Program-made: the position numbers and the translations under genes
Shown: piece by piece, positions 8,336 through 16,956 of the stretch
Numbering within the stretch: the first letter of the stretch is position 1
Layout of the letters: each line of letters begins with the position of its first letter
DNA from: Streptomyces longhuiensis
GTDB lineage: Bacteria > Actinomycetota > Actinomycetes > Streptomycetales > Streptomycetaceae
Direction of reading: 5' to 3'
Assembly: GCF_020616555.1 (NCBI RefSeq)
Contig: NZ_CP085174.1
Span: forward strand, 138,016 to 202,015
Length of the DNA stretch: 64,000 nucleotides
The notes under the pieces: model-generated
What the model was told of the DNA's origin: nothing
What the model saw: the letters and a program-made list of their open reading frames with translations, nothing else
The model's database searches: none

Positions 8336-9153
8336 GCGCTTGCCTTCGCCAGCTGGCGGGCGACGAGCGCCTCAACCTCGCGGACCGTCTCGCTGCCCAG
8401 CAGCTCGGTGAGCTGCCGCTGCTGCTCATCACGTTCCCGCTGCAGTCTCGCGATGTACTCGACGGTGGCAGCGAGCATCCCGCCTGTGCCGCAGGAGGGG
8501 TCGTACACGGTGAACTCCTTGCCCTGCTCAAGGTGCTCGCGAACGTTGCCGAGTGCGAGTTCAACCATCTTTTGAGTGAGGTCATGCGGGGTGTAGTGCT
8601 TCCCCGTGTCGGACGTGCGGTTCACGGTCCTCACCGTGACATCCGTGTGCGGCGGGACTTCGACCGTGACGCTTCCGTCCGGACCGACCCGCAGAACGGC
8701 GCCGCCCGCTGCGGCCCGCAACTCGGTGCCACCCACGCCCCGGACAGCCTCGACATCCGCGTAGAGGGATCGCAGATCCTCCAGGGCCTGCACCTTCACG
8801 GGGTTGCGCTCACCGCGAGCCCAGGTCACAGGGGAGGCCTGGCCCACCATGTGGCTGAACTCCCGGGATGGCTGACCGTAGAAGCGGACCCGGCGGCGGC
8901 CTGGCCGCGCTGCGTCGTCGACGAACTGCCATGTGCGGCCGTCCTCGCCGTGCTCCACGGTCTCGTAGACCCCGAGGACCCGGCCGTGCGCAGTCCCGAC
9001 GACGAGCGCAACGCGGTCAGGGTCGAAGGTGGTGAACCTGGTGCCGTCCCCCCTGCCGGCCAGCCAGTCTCCGAGGATGCCGGCAGCCCGGACCTCAGGC
9101 GAATCCGACTTCGCGTGCTTGGAGTTGGAGATCAGAACAAGGTCACGTGTCAC
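8332..9153 (-). CDS. N6-methyltransferase-like fragment with novel N-terminus
   Basis: 273 aa from GTG 9153 (GGGGGG just upstream). The N-terminal ~170 residues (LVLISNSKHAKSDSPEVRAAG, later FYGQPSREFSHMVGQ) are unfamiliar. Then comes an HsdM-like stretch: DTGKHYTPHDLTQKMVELAL, the usual entry to the methylase domain, and the SAM-binding motif YDPSCGTGGMLAATVEYI. The protein ends soon after in a charged helix, so the catalytic N/D-PP-Y/F motif and the rest of the fold are missing. It is either a truncated relic or a regulatory protein that keeps only SAM binding. It is coupled to the small membrane protein gene downstream. Confidence 0.6.
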   Translation of the reverse strand: MTRDLVLISNSKHAKSDSPEVRAAGILGDWLAGRGDGTRFTTFDPDRVALVVGTAHGRVLGVYETVEHGEDGRTWQFVDDAARPGRRRVRFYGQPSREFSHMVGQASPVTWARGERNPVKVQALEDLRSLYADVEAVRGVGGTELRAAAGGAVLRVGPDGSVTVEVPPHTDVTVRTVNRTSDTGKHYTPHDLTQKMVELALGNVREHLEQGKEFTVYDPSCGTGGMLAATVEYIARLQRERDEQQRQLTELLGSETVREVEALVARQLAKASA

Positions 9154-9416
9154 GAGGCCCCCCGAGGCTGGAGTGTGCCGACACCTTAGCGCAGCAATCA
9201 CTAGTAATAGGCTCTATTGCTACTGATTTAAGGATCGCCCCTGGAACCCCGGCCTCGCAGGCGCTCCCGGCTCTGGCGACCGCATGGACATCGTCGTTTC
9301 CACGCGCCGGACAACGGCTCCTTGCATCGGATGGCCGAAATCAGTGGTCTTGCCGGATCTCTACAGAGTGCTTCACCATCTGTAATCGGGTGGGAACAAC
9401 GAGCACGGGGGTGGGG
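9154..9416. other. Divergent intergenic region
   Basis: Spacer between the methyltransferase-like gene (leftward) and tcmP (rightward), expected to hold both promoters. A small AT-rich hairpin, AATAG-gct-CTATT, lies near 9207-9219 in otherwise GC-rich DNA. No gene is supported here. Confidence 0.35.
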
Positions 9417-10598
9417 ATGTCCTCGGGGACTAGCGGCAGCTATTGGGCAGACAAAGCGCTGCCGAGCGTGTTCAAGCACGAGCTCCTCAAGGGCTACCTC
9501 GCACAGTTCGGCGGGATGACCGGTTCTCGCGCGCGGGACAAGCGCGTGGTTTATCTCGACGGATACGCGGGCGAAGGCCGCTACGAGAACGGTGAGCCGG
9601 CATCAGCCGAGATCGCTCTGCAGATCGCGGACCATCACCGTGCTCGCGGCCTGACGATGGAGTGCTTCTTCGCCGAGTCCGACGCCAAGTCGTACGCCCG
9701 GCTGCTGAATGTCCTGGAGCACTATGCCCGCCGCGGGGTCCTTGCCCACCACTACCACGGTGAGGTCAACGACGTGCTCGACAGTCTCGTGCACCGGGCC
9801 CAGCACGCACCGCTCTTCCTTTTCCTTGACCCGTGTGGCTTGACCCTGCCGCTGGACCGTCTGACTGATGTTCTCGCCTGTCAGCGGCCTCGCCACCAGA
9901 AGTGGCCGCCCACCGAGCTGCTGATGAATTTCAGCATGATGGCCGTCTGGCGTCTCGGAGGGCATGTCCGCTCTCCGAAAGGCAACATGAAGTCGCTGGA
10001 GCGCTTCGACGGCGTGTGCGGCGGCACCTGGTGGCGCGAGTACTTCGCAGACGCAGCCGCCAGACCGCACAAGGAAGACATCGCGCAGGACGCCATCGAT
10101 GCCGTGGCCGCCGAATACGCGCACCGGCTCGAAGAGCGCACCGGCATGCTCGTGCAGTCCGTGCCCGTCTCCGACTCGCCGCGCCACCGAGCCGTCTACC
10201 GCCTCGTGTTCGCCACCCGGAGCCAGTACGGCCTGTGGGTCTTCGGCGACAACGCCGCCCATGCTCGTGACGCCTGGTGGAAGACCCTGGATGCGCAGGA
10301 GGAGAGCAACGGCCAGCTGGCTCTCGTGCCCAGCCGGCCTGACCCGGCTGATGTCACGGCCCAGGCGGTACCCAAGATCGCAGCCAACCTTGAACGGCTC
10401 CTTACTCGGACCCACCGCCCCGTCCGGTTGGTCGACCACACGCTCGAGATCTTCGGCGACTTCTACGGCCAGGTACCCGAGGCGGCCGCCCGCACCGCCG
10501 TCCAGCTGCTGCACCGCCACGGAAAGACACCGACCAGCCCTGTCGGCGCGCGCCGGATACGAGAGATCACGGTCCGCCCTGGCCCGATGGCAGCCTGA
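9417..10598 (+). CDS. tcmP: Three-Cys-motif partner protein TcmP
   Basis: 393 aa from ATG 9417 (GGGGGTGGGG just upstream); the frame is open further back but with poor composition. Recognisable features are KHELLKGYLAQF, the YLDGYAGEGRYENG block, FLDPCGLTLPLDRL, then TELLMNFSMMAVWR. These are typical of the TcmP family (three-Cys-motif partner). By definition it co-occurs with a Gp37/Gp68-family protein, and such a gene lies convergently 30 bases downstream. The glycine-rich YLDGYAGEG motif resembles a nucleotide- or SAM-binding turn. The biological role of the pair is not established; phage and mobile-element contexts suggest nucleic-acid modification or defence. Confidence 0.88.
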   Translation: MSSGTSGSYWADKALPSVFKHELLKGYLAQFGGMTGSRARDKRVVYLDGYAGEGRYENGEPASAEIALQIADHHRARGLTMECFFAESDAKSYARLLNVLEHYARRGVLAHHYHGEVNDVLDSLVHRAQHAPLFLFLDPCGLTLPLDRLTDVLACQRPRHQKWPPTELLMNFSMMAVWRLGGHVRSPKGNMKSLERFDGVCGGTWWREYFADAAARPHKEDIAQDAIDAVAAEYAHRLEERTGMLVQSVPVSDSPRHRAVYRLVFATRSQYGLWVFGDNAAHARDAWWKTLDAQEESNGQLALVPSRPDPADVTAQAVPKIAANLERLLTRTHRPVRLVDHTLEIFGDFYGQVPEAAARTAVQLLHRHGKTPTSPVGARRIREITVRPGPMAA

Positions 10599-10628
10599 CC
10601 ACGCTTTCTGCGAGACCTGTGGTCCTAC

Positions 10629-11387
10629 TCAAACCCGGGTCACGGCCCCCGGGTAGTCACGCACTTGCAGTTCGGTGGGGAACTGGACGATGTCCTTGTG
10701 GCCCTTGCCCCAGCAGGATCCGAGCTGTTTGACGAACACGGCCGTACCGCTGCGCCGCGCCTCGTCGACAACCGCCTCGGCCCAGGGCAGATGCATGGGC
10801 CGGGCCCCGGCCCCGGACTCACCGCCGACGATCACCCAGTCGATTCCCTCGAGGCCCAGCCCGGACAGCGGCCCGAGCAGCGGCTCGCAGGAAAGGAACT
10901 TCACCGCTGCGGGCACCTGCCTCAGGTCATCAACGCGGGGCAGCTCCTTCGCGCTCTCCACCGAAACGCCCATCCATAGATTCGCCGGCCACTCGAGACG
11001 CCCGGCGACCTGCCGCAGCCGCCGGGCCCGCTTGGTAAGCACCTGGTACGTGTGCTGTGGTGTATCGGCGATCACCTCGAAGACGCGGCGCACATAGTCG
11101 AGCGGCACCCTGGCGTGGAACAGGTCGCTCATCGAGTTCACGAACACGGTGCGCGGGCTCTTCCACCCGTACGGCACCGAAAGCGCCTCGGGGTGCACGC
11201 TCAGTCCGAAGCCCGGCCCGGACGTCCGCGGGTCGCCGTCCTGCTGGTACTTCGGCGAGCCCATCGCCTTCAGTCTCTTCGCCAGCGTCAACGCGTAGCA
11301 GTTGTCACAGCCCCTCGAGACGCGGTCGCACCCCGTCGTCGGGTTCCACGTCGCCTCGGTCCACTCGATCGCGCTGCGGTCACTCAC
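10629..11387 (-). CDS. Three-Cys-motif protein, phage Gp37/Gp68 family (DUF5131)
   Basis: 252 aa from GTG 11387 with GGAGGG upstream; an ATG five codons earlier is an alternative. It opens with IEWTEATWNPTTGCDRVSRG and then CDNCYALTLAKRL. The three cysteines (C-x7-C-x2-C) define the family and look like a radical-SAM-type or metal-binding cluster. The middle has VFVNSMSDLFHARVP and the end VIVGGESGAGARPMHLPWA, both hallmarks of Gp37/Gp68 proteins. It is convergent with tcmP, its known partner. The biochemical reaction is unknown to me; the Cys arrangement suggests an iron-sulfur enzyme acting on nucleic acid. Confidence 0.88.
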   Translation of the reverse strand: MSDRSAIEWTEATWNPTTGCDRVSRGCDNCYALTLAKRLKAMGSPKYQQDGDPRTSGPGFGLSVHPEALSVPYGWKSPRTVFVNSMSDLFHARVPLDYVRRVFEVIADTPQHTYQVLTKRARRLRQVAGRLEWPANLWMGVSVESAKELPRVDDLRQVPAAVKFLSCEPLLGPLSGLGLEGIDWVIVGGESGAGARPMHLPWAEAVVDEARRSGTAVFVKQLGSCWGKGHKDIVQFPTELQVRDYPGAVTRV

Positions 11388-11600
11388 CGGCGGGCCCTCC
11401 ATCCCCGTTGCCGAGCCCCGTTGCCAATGGCACGGCTGCGGTCCGCTGACAGTCCAACGAGCCGTCATCCCACCGGATACCGGCATCCAACTATCCGGCT
11501 CGGAAGCCGACTTCACTGCCCAGCGATCCGAACATGCGCACCCACCCCACCGATAATCCACCTTCGTATTCCGGCCAGTCAGTACCAGGCGTAGCACCCC

Positions 11601-13739
11601 TCATCGCAACCCCCACGGCGTAGAACCGAGGCCCAGATGCTCGAGGCCGGACAGCCGCTGCACGGTCGCGACGAACGACCTCGTGAACAGACGCTGCGCC
11701 GAGACCTCGCCGTACCGGTCGATGTGGTCGAAGACGACCTGGTGGTCCTTGGCGGCACGGGTGCGCCAGTCGAGGACCTGCTCGCGGGTGAGTTCCTCGA
11801 GGACCAGCTTCTGACCGACGGCGTCGGCCTGCGGCTCCGGAGCCGCAGGCGTCGAGCGGGGAGCGGGCAGTACAACCCGGGCCGGAGGCGCGGCCAGCTC
11901 ACCAGCGGAGGTCTTCGCGGCCGCGGCTTCAGCGCGGGCCTGGGCTGCGGCGGCCTGCTGCTCGCGGACCTGCGCCCACCGATGCTCGCGGATCCACGCC
12001 TGGGCGGTCACCGTCTCGTGCAGCTGCCGGTCAGTGGCCGCACGGCGCTCGCTCTCCGAAGCCCCGGGCATCGCGGCGTCGACGGCGGCCGCGACCGCGT
12101 GGCGCTGCGCACGGCGGTCGGCCTGCCGGTCCTCGCAGCGCGGGCAGTCCTGCCCGGAGTCGAGAAGCACCCGGTCGTCGCACCGTACGTCGCCGCACTG
12201 CTGACGCTGGGGCAGGGCACGGCTGATCAGCCAGCCCACAGGGTCCTTGATCGGCCCGGCCAGCCGCATCTGGTCCTCCAGACGCCGGGCGAGCCGGTCG
12301 GCGAGGACCTGGGGCGCGTCTGTTCGGCCGGCGAACCCGACCACTCGGGCCAGCTCGCTACGGGCGGCGGCTTCCACCAGCTTTCGGGCGGCCGGACGCT
12401 CCAGTCGCGCCCACACCAGGTCGACCGGAGCCAGGACGGTCCGCAGGTCTTCCGGCGGCAGGGCGCCGTCCACGACCCGCACCGGAGCGCAGGTCACCGG
12501 CCCGCGGCCGGACTTCATGCCTTTGACGACCGGGGACTTCTTCGGCTGTTCCCCGCGCAGCGGGTCGCCGTCCTCGCGCACGCATGCGCGCTCCGGCAGT
12601 GCACCGGAGCTCTTACGGCCTTCGCCGGAAAAGCCACCAGAGAGCGCGAGAGATCCACCAGGAGTAACCACAGAAGCGTGGAGAGCGTGGTGCTGTGCAG
12701 TTGCGGCGAGGTCTGCCGATGCGGCCATCTCGCCCTGCCCGGCGTCCTCCACCCCAGTCGGCACAAGGGTCTCGTCCGTCTCGCCGGACTCAAGATCTCC
12801 GGATGCAGTAACGGCGAGGTCTGAAAACACGGCGTTTGCTGCCCGGCGGGCCTCCCGTACGGCCACGCCGTGGGCCTCAGCCACCGGCACCAGGCGCACC
12901 CGCGACTTCGCGTGCAGACCCGAGCCGGTCTCCTGCCGCACCACGTCCGCGACGCCGTGCTCCTGGAGGCGCTTGAGGACCTTCGCCCCGGCCGCCGCCG
13001 TGCAGCCCAGTAGCCGCGCGACTGTCGCCGCCGGACGCCCACGGTCGGTGTCCACCGCCCCGGGACACAGCTGCAGCCAGCCCGCCGAACCCGTCGTCAG
13101 CACCATCAGAAGCAGCCCGAGCCGATCGGTCGCTGCACCCCGGCCCGTACGTCCGGCGAGCAGCCCGGCCGGGACCGGCGCCTTGTCCTTCGGCGCCCAC
13201 CCCGGACCGAACAGCACCTCGATCAGGCTGAGCAGCACCGCCAGCTCCGACCGCGACAGCGCCAGTGCGTGCCGCCGGTCGCGGGCCTTCTGCGCCCGGT
13301 ACATCGGCACTACCCAGCACTCCAGACCGGTCGCGTGCCCGAACGCGTTGGTCGCGACCTTCGACCCGAGCATCCCGGCACGACGCAGTTCGGGCAGCAC
13401 GGTGTGCGCGACCGTCGACTGCGACACACCCAGCCACCGGCCCAGCTCAGCCGCCCAGATCGACGTCTCGTAATCGTCGCGGACCTTCGCCTTCGCCGTC
13501 AGCACGACCGACGCCAACCGGGCACCGTCCGACACCCCGGCCAGCGCCGGAGAGGCCACCAGCGCACGCACCGCAGCGAGCAGCCGCCCGCGCATTACGT
13601 TCGACAGCTGCAGCGGATTGCCCAGCTCCAGCTGAACCACCGGCCCGGCCTCACCTGGCACGGCCCGCCGGCTGCGCCGCCGATCCCACCCGGCCGAACT
13701 GCCCACGTACTCCGCGGCGTTCGCCGCCACGGCACTCAC
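11601..13739 (-). CDS. Large HTH protein of linear-replicon type
   Basis: 712 aa from GTG 13739 (VSAVAANAAEYVG). The N-terminal half carries a helix-turn-helix (WAAELGRWLGVSQSTVAHTVLPELRR). A second winged-helix-like region follows (GLLAGRTGRGAATDRLGLLLMVL then RPAATVARLLGCTAAAGAKVL). The C-terminal half has a Cys cluster (CGDVRCDDRVLLDSGQDCPRC), probably zinc-binding, and an Ala/Gln-rich helical tail. Proteins of this make-up are frequent on Streptomyces linear plasmids and chromosome arms, usually labelled only as HTH proteins. Two DNA-binding regions plus a zinc cluster, with a long non-coding stretch upstream, suit a replication or partition initiator, but that is inference. Confidence 0.7.
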   Translation of the reverse strand: MSAVAANAAEYVGSSAGWDRRRSRRAVPGEAGPVVQLELGNPLQLSNVMRGRLLAAVRALVASPALAGVSDGARLASVVLTAKAKVRDDYETSIWAAELGRWLGVSQSTVAHTVLPELRRAGMLGSKVATNAFGHATGLECWVVPMYRAQKARDRRHALALSRSELAVLLSLIEVLFGPGWAPKDKAPVPAGLLAGRTGRGAATDRLGLLLMVLTTGSAGWLQLCPGAVDTDRGRPAATVARLLGCTAAAGAKVLKRLQEHGVADVVRQETGSGLHAKSRVRLVPVAEAHGVAVREARRAANAVFSDLAVTASGDLESGETDETLVPTGVEDAGQGEMAASADLAATAQHHALHASVVTPGGSLALSGGFSGEGRKSSGALPERACVREDGDPLRGEQPKKSPVVKGMKSGRGPVTCAPVRVVDGALPPEDLRTVLAPVDLVWARLERPAARKLVEAAARSELARVVGFAGRTDAPQVLADRLARRLEDQMRLAGPIKDPVGWLISRALPQRQQCGDVRCDDRVLLDSGQDCPRCEDRQADRRAQRHAVAAAVDAAMPGASESERRAATDRQLHETVTAQAWIREHRWAQVREQQAAAAQARAEAAAAKTSAGELAAPPARVVLPAPRSTPAAPEPQADAVGQKLVLEELTREQVLDWRTRAAKDHQVVFDHIDRYGEVSAQRLFTRSFVATVQRLSGLEHLGLGSTPWGLR

Positions 13740-14499
13740 TGAAACACCTGACTCAGAGCGATAGCAAGATCCATCCGGGCACCTTGCAACGGATTGCCTG
13801 TGGATAGATTCCTGCCACCGACGGCCACTTTGAGCACGTTCGCGGACCGAGCACGGAGCGCGAACGCCGTACCGCCCGATGGGACGCCCGGCCCAGGAGC
13901 GCCCACCGGCTTCGGCGCCACAACGCCTCGCTGACACAGGCACTCTGTGATCAAGGCGTGATCATGATGATCTACGCGAAACACGCAAAACTGGCGTGTG
14001 ACCTCTGTTGTGTACTGCGCATGACTCGGGCTAAGCGTCAGGAAACGGGCAAAACTCGGCTTTTCTTGCGCCGCTAGATCGGGCACTATGACGAAGACAC
14101 CTTTCAGATTCACGGCCGCACCACTCCCGCCACACGGGACGGGCGGCCAACGGATCGACGGGTGAGCCCCCTCCGGGAGGAGCGGGCGACCAGATGAGCC
14201 AGGGGCGGACCTCCGTTCTCTCTTGGTTGCTTCTGGTGCAGAGCCCCTTGGTGGGGGCGCTGCGTGTGGCCCCGGTTAGGGGCCGTGCAACAGCGGGAGC
14301 TGCTGCGGCTGTGGTGGCCGTGGCTAGTGGCCGGTGTTGCGTCTGTTTGGAAATGCGGCTCGATGAGCCGCAGCTCAGGACCGGCGGCAACCGGGACTGA
14401 GCGGCCGACTGGGTGGTTCATCCGGTCGGAACGAAGGGCCGCGCGAGGCCAGCGGGTGGTTAATCCGCTACGTGGCGCGCGCGGCTGGTGGCGGCTACG
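13740..14499. other. Long non-coding region, possible control or origin segment
   Basis: About 760 bases with no convincing gene; ORFs on both strands have poor composition. Small signals: ACACGC (13981-13986) inverted as GCGTGT (13994-13999), and a repeated GTGATCA at ~13948 and ~13959 followed by TGATGATC. It lies immediately upstream of the large HTH gene, so its promoter and possibly operator or origin sites are here. I see no regular iterons. Confidence 0.35.
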
Positions 14500-14799
14500 T
14501 CACCCCGACCCCCTTGATTCCGAGGCTGGCGTCGGCATGCCCGCATCCGGGCCCGCCGCGTCGGGGTACCGCTCCGCGAGCCGCCTGAGCAGGTGCAGGT
14601 AGACCGCCCGGTGCGGCCGGCGCGGATGCGTCTGGCCCAACTCCCAGCGGGCCACCGCGAGTCGCTTCACGCCCACAGCGTCCGCGACCTCCTGCTGCGT
14701 CAGCCCGGCGGCACGACGCAACTGCTGCCGAATGTGCGGCGACGGCAGCATGTCGTCCAGCAGGGCGTCGACCCGCTGCATGGGATCCGCGTGCGACAT
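14500..14799 (-). CDS. XRE-family HTH regulator, 99 aa
   Basis: Compact Cro/CI-type DNA-binding protein. The HTH reads RRAAGLTQQEVADAVGVKRLAVARWE (~28-53), with recognition helix VKRLAVARWE and the usual trailing glycine turn. A short basic helix and a disordered C-terminus follow. There is no effector domain, so it probably senses through partners or acts as a simple repressor. It is divergent from the HAD hydrolase gene at 14894, about 95 bases away, and is the natural candidate to control that cluster. Confidence 0.8.
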   Translation of the reverse strand: MSHADPMQRVDALLDDMLPSPHIRQQLRRAAGLTQQEVADAVGVKRLAVARWELGQTHPRRPHRAVYLHLLRRLAERYPDAAGPDAGMPTPASESRGSG

Positions 14800-14893
14800 G
14801 ACCCCACCCTTCCATGATCAATGAATTCCTGAAAGATACACGATCGGATGGGTCTCGTGGATCAACTTCCGATACGCCGATAGGGTCTTGCCC

Positions 14894-15535
14894 ATGCTGG
14901 CCCTCTTCGACCTGGACAACACCCTGGTCAACCGCGGCATCGCCTTCACTGAAGCCATCGCCGCCTTGTGTAACGACCACGGCTACAACTCGGTCATCCA
15001 GGAATGGCTGCACACCGAACTCGCCGACCGGGCCAACCCCGCCGACTTCCAACGGCTCATGGCCCGCTTCGACCTCCCCGACGACCCCGCCCGGCTGTGG
15101 CACGACTACGTCAACCGCATCGCGGCCGCTGTCCGCTGCGTCCCCGAGGTCCTCGAGGGCCTGGCTCAACTCCGCATCGGCGGCTGGACGATCGGGATCG
15201 CCACCAACGGCGCCAGCGACATCCAACGCGCCAAGCTCACCGCGACCGGACTCGCCGACCACGTCGACGGGATCGCCGTCTCCGGCGACATCGAGACCCG
15301 CAAACCCGACCGGCGGCTCTTTGAGCTCGCCGCGCGTCGCTGCGGAACCGACCTCACCGACGGTGGCTGGATGATCGGCGACAACCCTGGCAGCGACATC
15401 GGCGGCGGACATGCCGCAGGCCTGCGCACTATCTGGCTGCGCGGCCGCCCATGGCCCGACGGACTCGCGGCCGCGCAGCACGTCGTCGACGACGTCACCG
15501 ACGCAATCACCATCCTGCTCAACGAGACGGAGTAG
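14894..15535 (+). CDS. HAD-superfamily hydrolase
   Basis: 213 aa from ATG 14894. All four HAD motifs are present: DLDNTL (motif I, Asp nucleophile and acid), ATNGAS (II), the Lys of RKPDRRLFELAARR (III) and GDNPGSDIGGGHAAGL (IV). The cap insertion after motif I is helical, as in small-molecule phosphatases of the phosphoglycolate/haloacid type. The likely reaction is phosphate-ester hydrolysis on a small metabolite, acting in the cytoplasm; the substrate is not predictable. It is followed after 4 bases by an NAD-binding dehydrogenase gene, and both face two kinase genes. The four may form one metabolic or repair module. Confidence 0.88.
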   Translation: MLALFDLDNTLVNRGIAFTEAIAALCNDHGYNSVIQEWLHTELADRANPADFQRLMARFDLPDDPARLWHDYVNRIAAAVRCVPEVLEGLAQLRIGGWTIGIATNGASDIQRAKLTATGLADHVDGIAVSGDIETRKPDRRLFELAARRCGTDLTDGGWMIGDNPGSDIGGGHAAGLRTIWLRGRPWPDGLAAAQHVVDDVTDAITILLNETE

Positions 15536-15539
15536 CACC

Positions 15540-16379
15540 GTGGACCAGCCGACCGTCGGCATCCTCCACCCCGGCAGCATGGGCGCCGCCGTCGCCGCCT
15601 GCGCCCAGGCGAACGCCGCTGAGGTCCTGTGGTGCGAGACCGGACGCAGCCCCGCAACCGCGAAGCGCGCCGCACAGTTCGGCCTGACGCCGGTGGCCAC
15701 ACTGGGCGAACTGCTGGATCGCAGCGACATCGTCATCAGCCTCTGCCCGCCCGCAGCCGCCGAAGACCTTGCCCACGACGTCGCTGAACTCGGCTTCACC
15801 GGCGTGTACGTGGAAGCTAACGCCATCAACCCCGAGCGATCCCAGCGGAGCGCCGCGCTGCTCGAACCCGCGGCGACCGTAGTCGACGGCGGGGTCGTCG
15901 GCTCCCCGCCGGTGCGGGGGAAGACCCCGACGCTGTACCTGTCCGGCCCGGCCGACGCGACCGCGCGGATCGAGGCACTGTTCGCCAGCACCGCCGTGCA
16001 GACGAAGACGCTGGGTGCGGAAGTCGGGAAGGCGTCCGCGTTGAAGCTGTCGTACGCGTCGTTCCAGAAGACGAGCCGCGTGCTTGCGGCGCTCGCGGTC
16101 GGGATGGCACGCGAGCACGGCGTCGACCAGGAACTCATCAAGGTCGCCTCCCGGCGGACCGACTCGTACCTCGCGGAGCCGGAGTATGTCGCCAAGACCG
16201 CGGCCCGCGCCTGGCGATGGGGTCCCGAGCTGGAGGAAGCCGCGGACACGCTCGCGGCCGCCGGTCTTCCGCCGGAGATGCTGCGCGCGGCCGCGTCCAC
16301 GCTGGCACGGTGGACCGACCTCAAGGATGACAGCGAGCTCACGCTCACCGACGCCTTGGACCGACTCGCCCAGCCGTAG
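15540..16379 (+). CDS. NAD(P)-binding beta-hydroxyacid dehydrogenase-like protein
   Basis: 279 aa from GTG 15540, 4 bases after the HAD gene stop. The N-terminal Rossmann motif is VGILHPGSMGAAVAACA (G-x-x-x-x-G-x-M/G form seen in 6-phosphogluconate/3-hydroxyisobutyrate dehydrogenase relatives). VDGGVVGSPPVRG follows, matching the substrate-loop region, and then the helical C-terminal domain with KLSYASFQK (catalytic Lys region). The C-terminal part resembles DUF1932-type domains. Expected to oxidise or reduce a small hydroxyacid with NAD(P). The substrate is unknown; coupling to the HAD gene suggests a phosphorylated or damaged metabolite. Confidence 0.82.
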   Translation: MDQPTVGILHPGSMGAAVAACAQANAAEVLWCETGRSPATAKRAAQFGLTPVATLGELLDRSDIVISLCPPAAAEDLAHDVAELGFTGVYVEANAINPERSQRSAALLEPAATVVDGGVVGSPPVRGKTPTLYLSGPADATARIEALFASTAVQTKTLGAEVGKASALKLSYASFQKTSRVLAALAVGMAREHGVDQELIKVASRRTDSYLAEPEYVAKTAARAWRWGPELEEAADTLAAAGLPPEMLRAAASTLARWTDLKDDSELTLTDALDRLAQP

Positions 16380-16386
16380 CCTGCGT

Positions 16387-16956
16387 TCATGCCGTCGCCG
16401 TGCCCGCCCGCTTCGTCAGCAGCTGGTCGATGAGCCGCGCCGCCTCCTGCGGGGATGCCACCGTGGTGTCCACGGTCAGATCCCAGGCCATGTCCGGGTG
16501 AGCGTCCAGGTCCTCACGGGTTGCATCCCACGCAGCCAGGCGCGCCGTGGTGTCTCTGTCGCCTCGCCCTGCGGACCGCTGCGCGGATACCTCGCGCGGG
16601 CACCACAGCAGCACCCTCGTCCAGTCGGCCGGGTAGCCATCGACCAGGGCCTGGATGCCGTCGACCTGCCCGAGGTGCACCACCGGCACCCCGGCCGCGA
16701 ACGCCGCGTCGACGCCGGGCTGGTCGATCACGTACGTGTTGCCGTACCGCGCGTTTACGTAGACGACGTCGCCCGCGGCCTCCAGCTTGAGCAGCTGCTC
16801 CGCTGTGCCCATTCGGTAGCCGGCGGACTTGCCCGTCCCGACCTTGAGTCGCCTGAACTGCGCGTACTTCGAGCTCAGCTCGGTGAGCTCGGTGGTGACG
16901 GTGTCCTTGCCCGCCGCTGGCGGGCCGTACAGGATCACGCCCTGCTTCGAGTTCAC
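16387..16956 (-). CDS. Guanylate-kinase-like P-loop kinase
   Basis: 189 aa from GTG 16956, overlapping the stop of the upstream kinase gene by four bases (GTGA), so translationally coupled. The Walker A motif is GVILYGPPAAGKDTVTTEL (~6-24). The core continues with TGKSAGYRMGTAEQLLKLEAAG and YVNARYGNTYVIDQPGVDAAF, an arrangement like guanylate kinase lids. The predicted activity is phosphoryl transfer from ATP to a nucleotide or related small molecule. It converges with the dehydrogenase gene. As part of a two-kinase operon with an HTH fusion it is unlikely to be a housekeeping Gmk. Confidence 0.78.
   Translation of the reverse strand: MNSKQGVILYGPPAAGKDTVTTELTELSSKYAQFRRLKVGTGKSAGYRMGTAEQLLKLEAAGDVVYVNARYGNTYVIDQPGVDAAFAAGVPVVHLGQVDGIQALVDGYPADWTRVLLWCPREVSAQRSAGRGDRDTTARLAAWDATREDLDAHPDMAWDLTVDTTVASPQEAARLIDQLLTKRAGTATA

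Noticed and set aside
13736..14113. Minus-strand ORF of 125 codons upstream of the large HTH gene
   Set aside because: Mixed composition and no ribosome site; more likely control DNA.
14495..16390. Very long minus-strand ORF (631 codons) opposite the XRE, HAD and dehydrogenase genes
   Set aside because: Low-complexity Ala/Ser/Arg/Val composition typical of antisense of high-GC genes; the plus-strand proteins have clear motifs.
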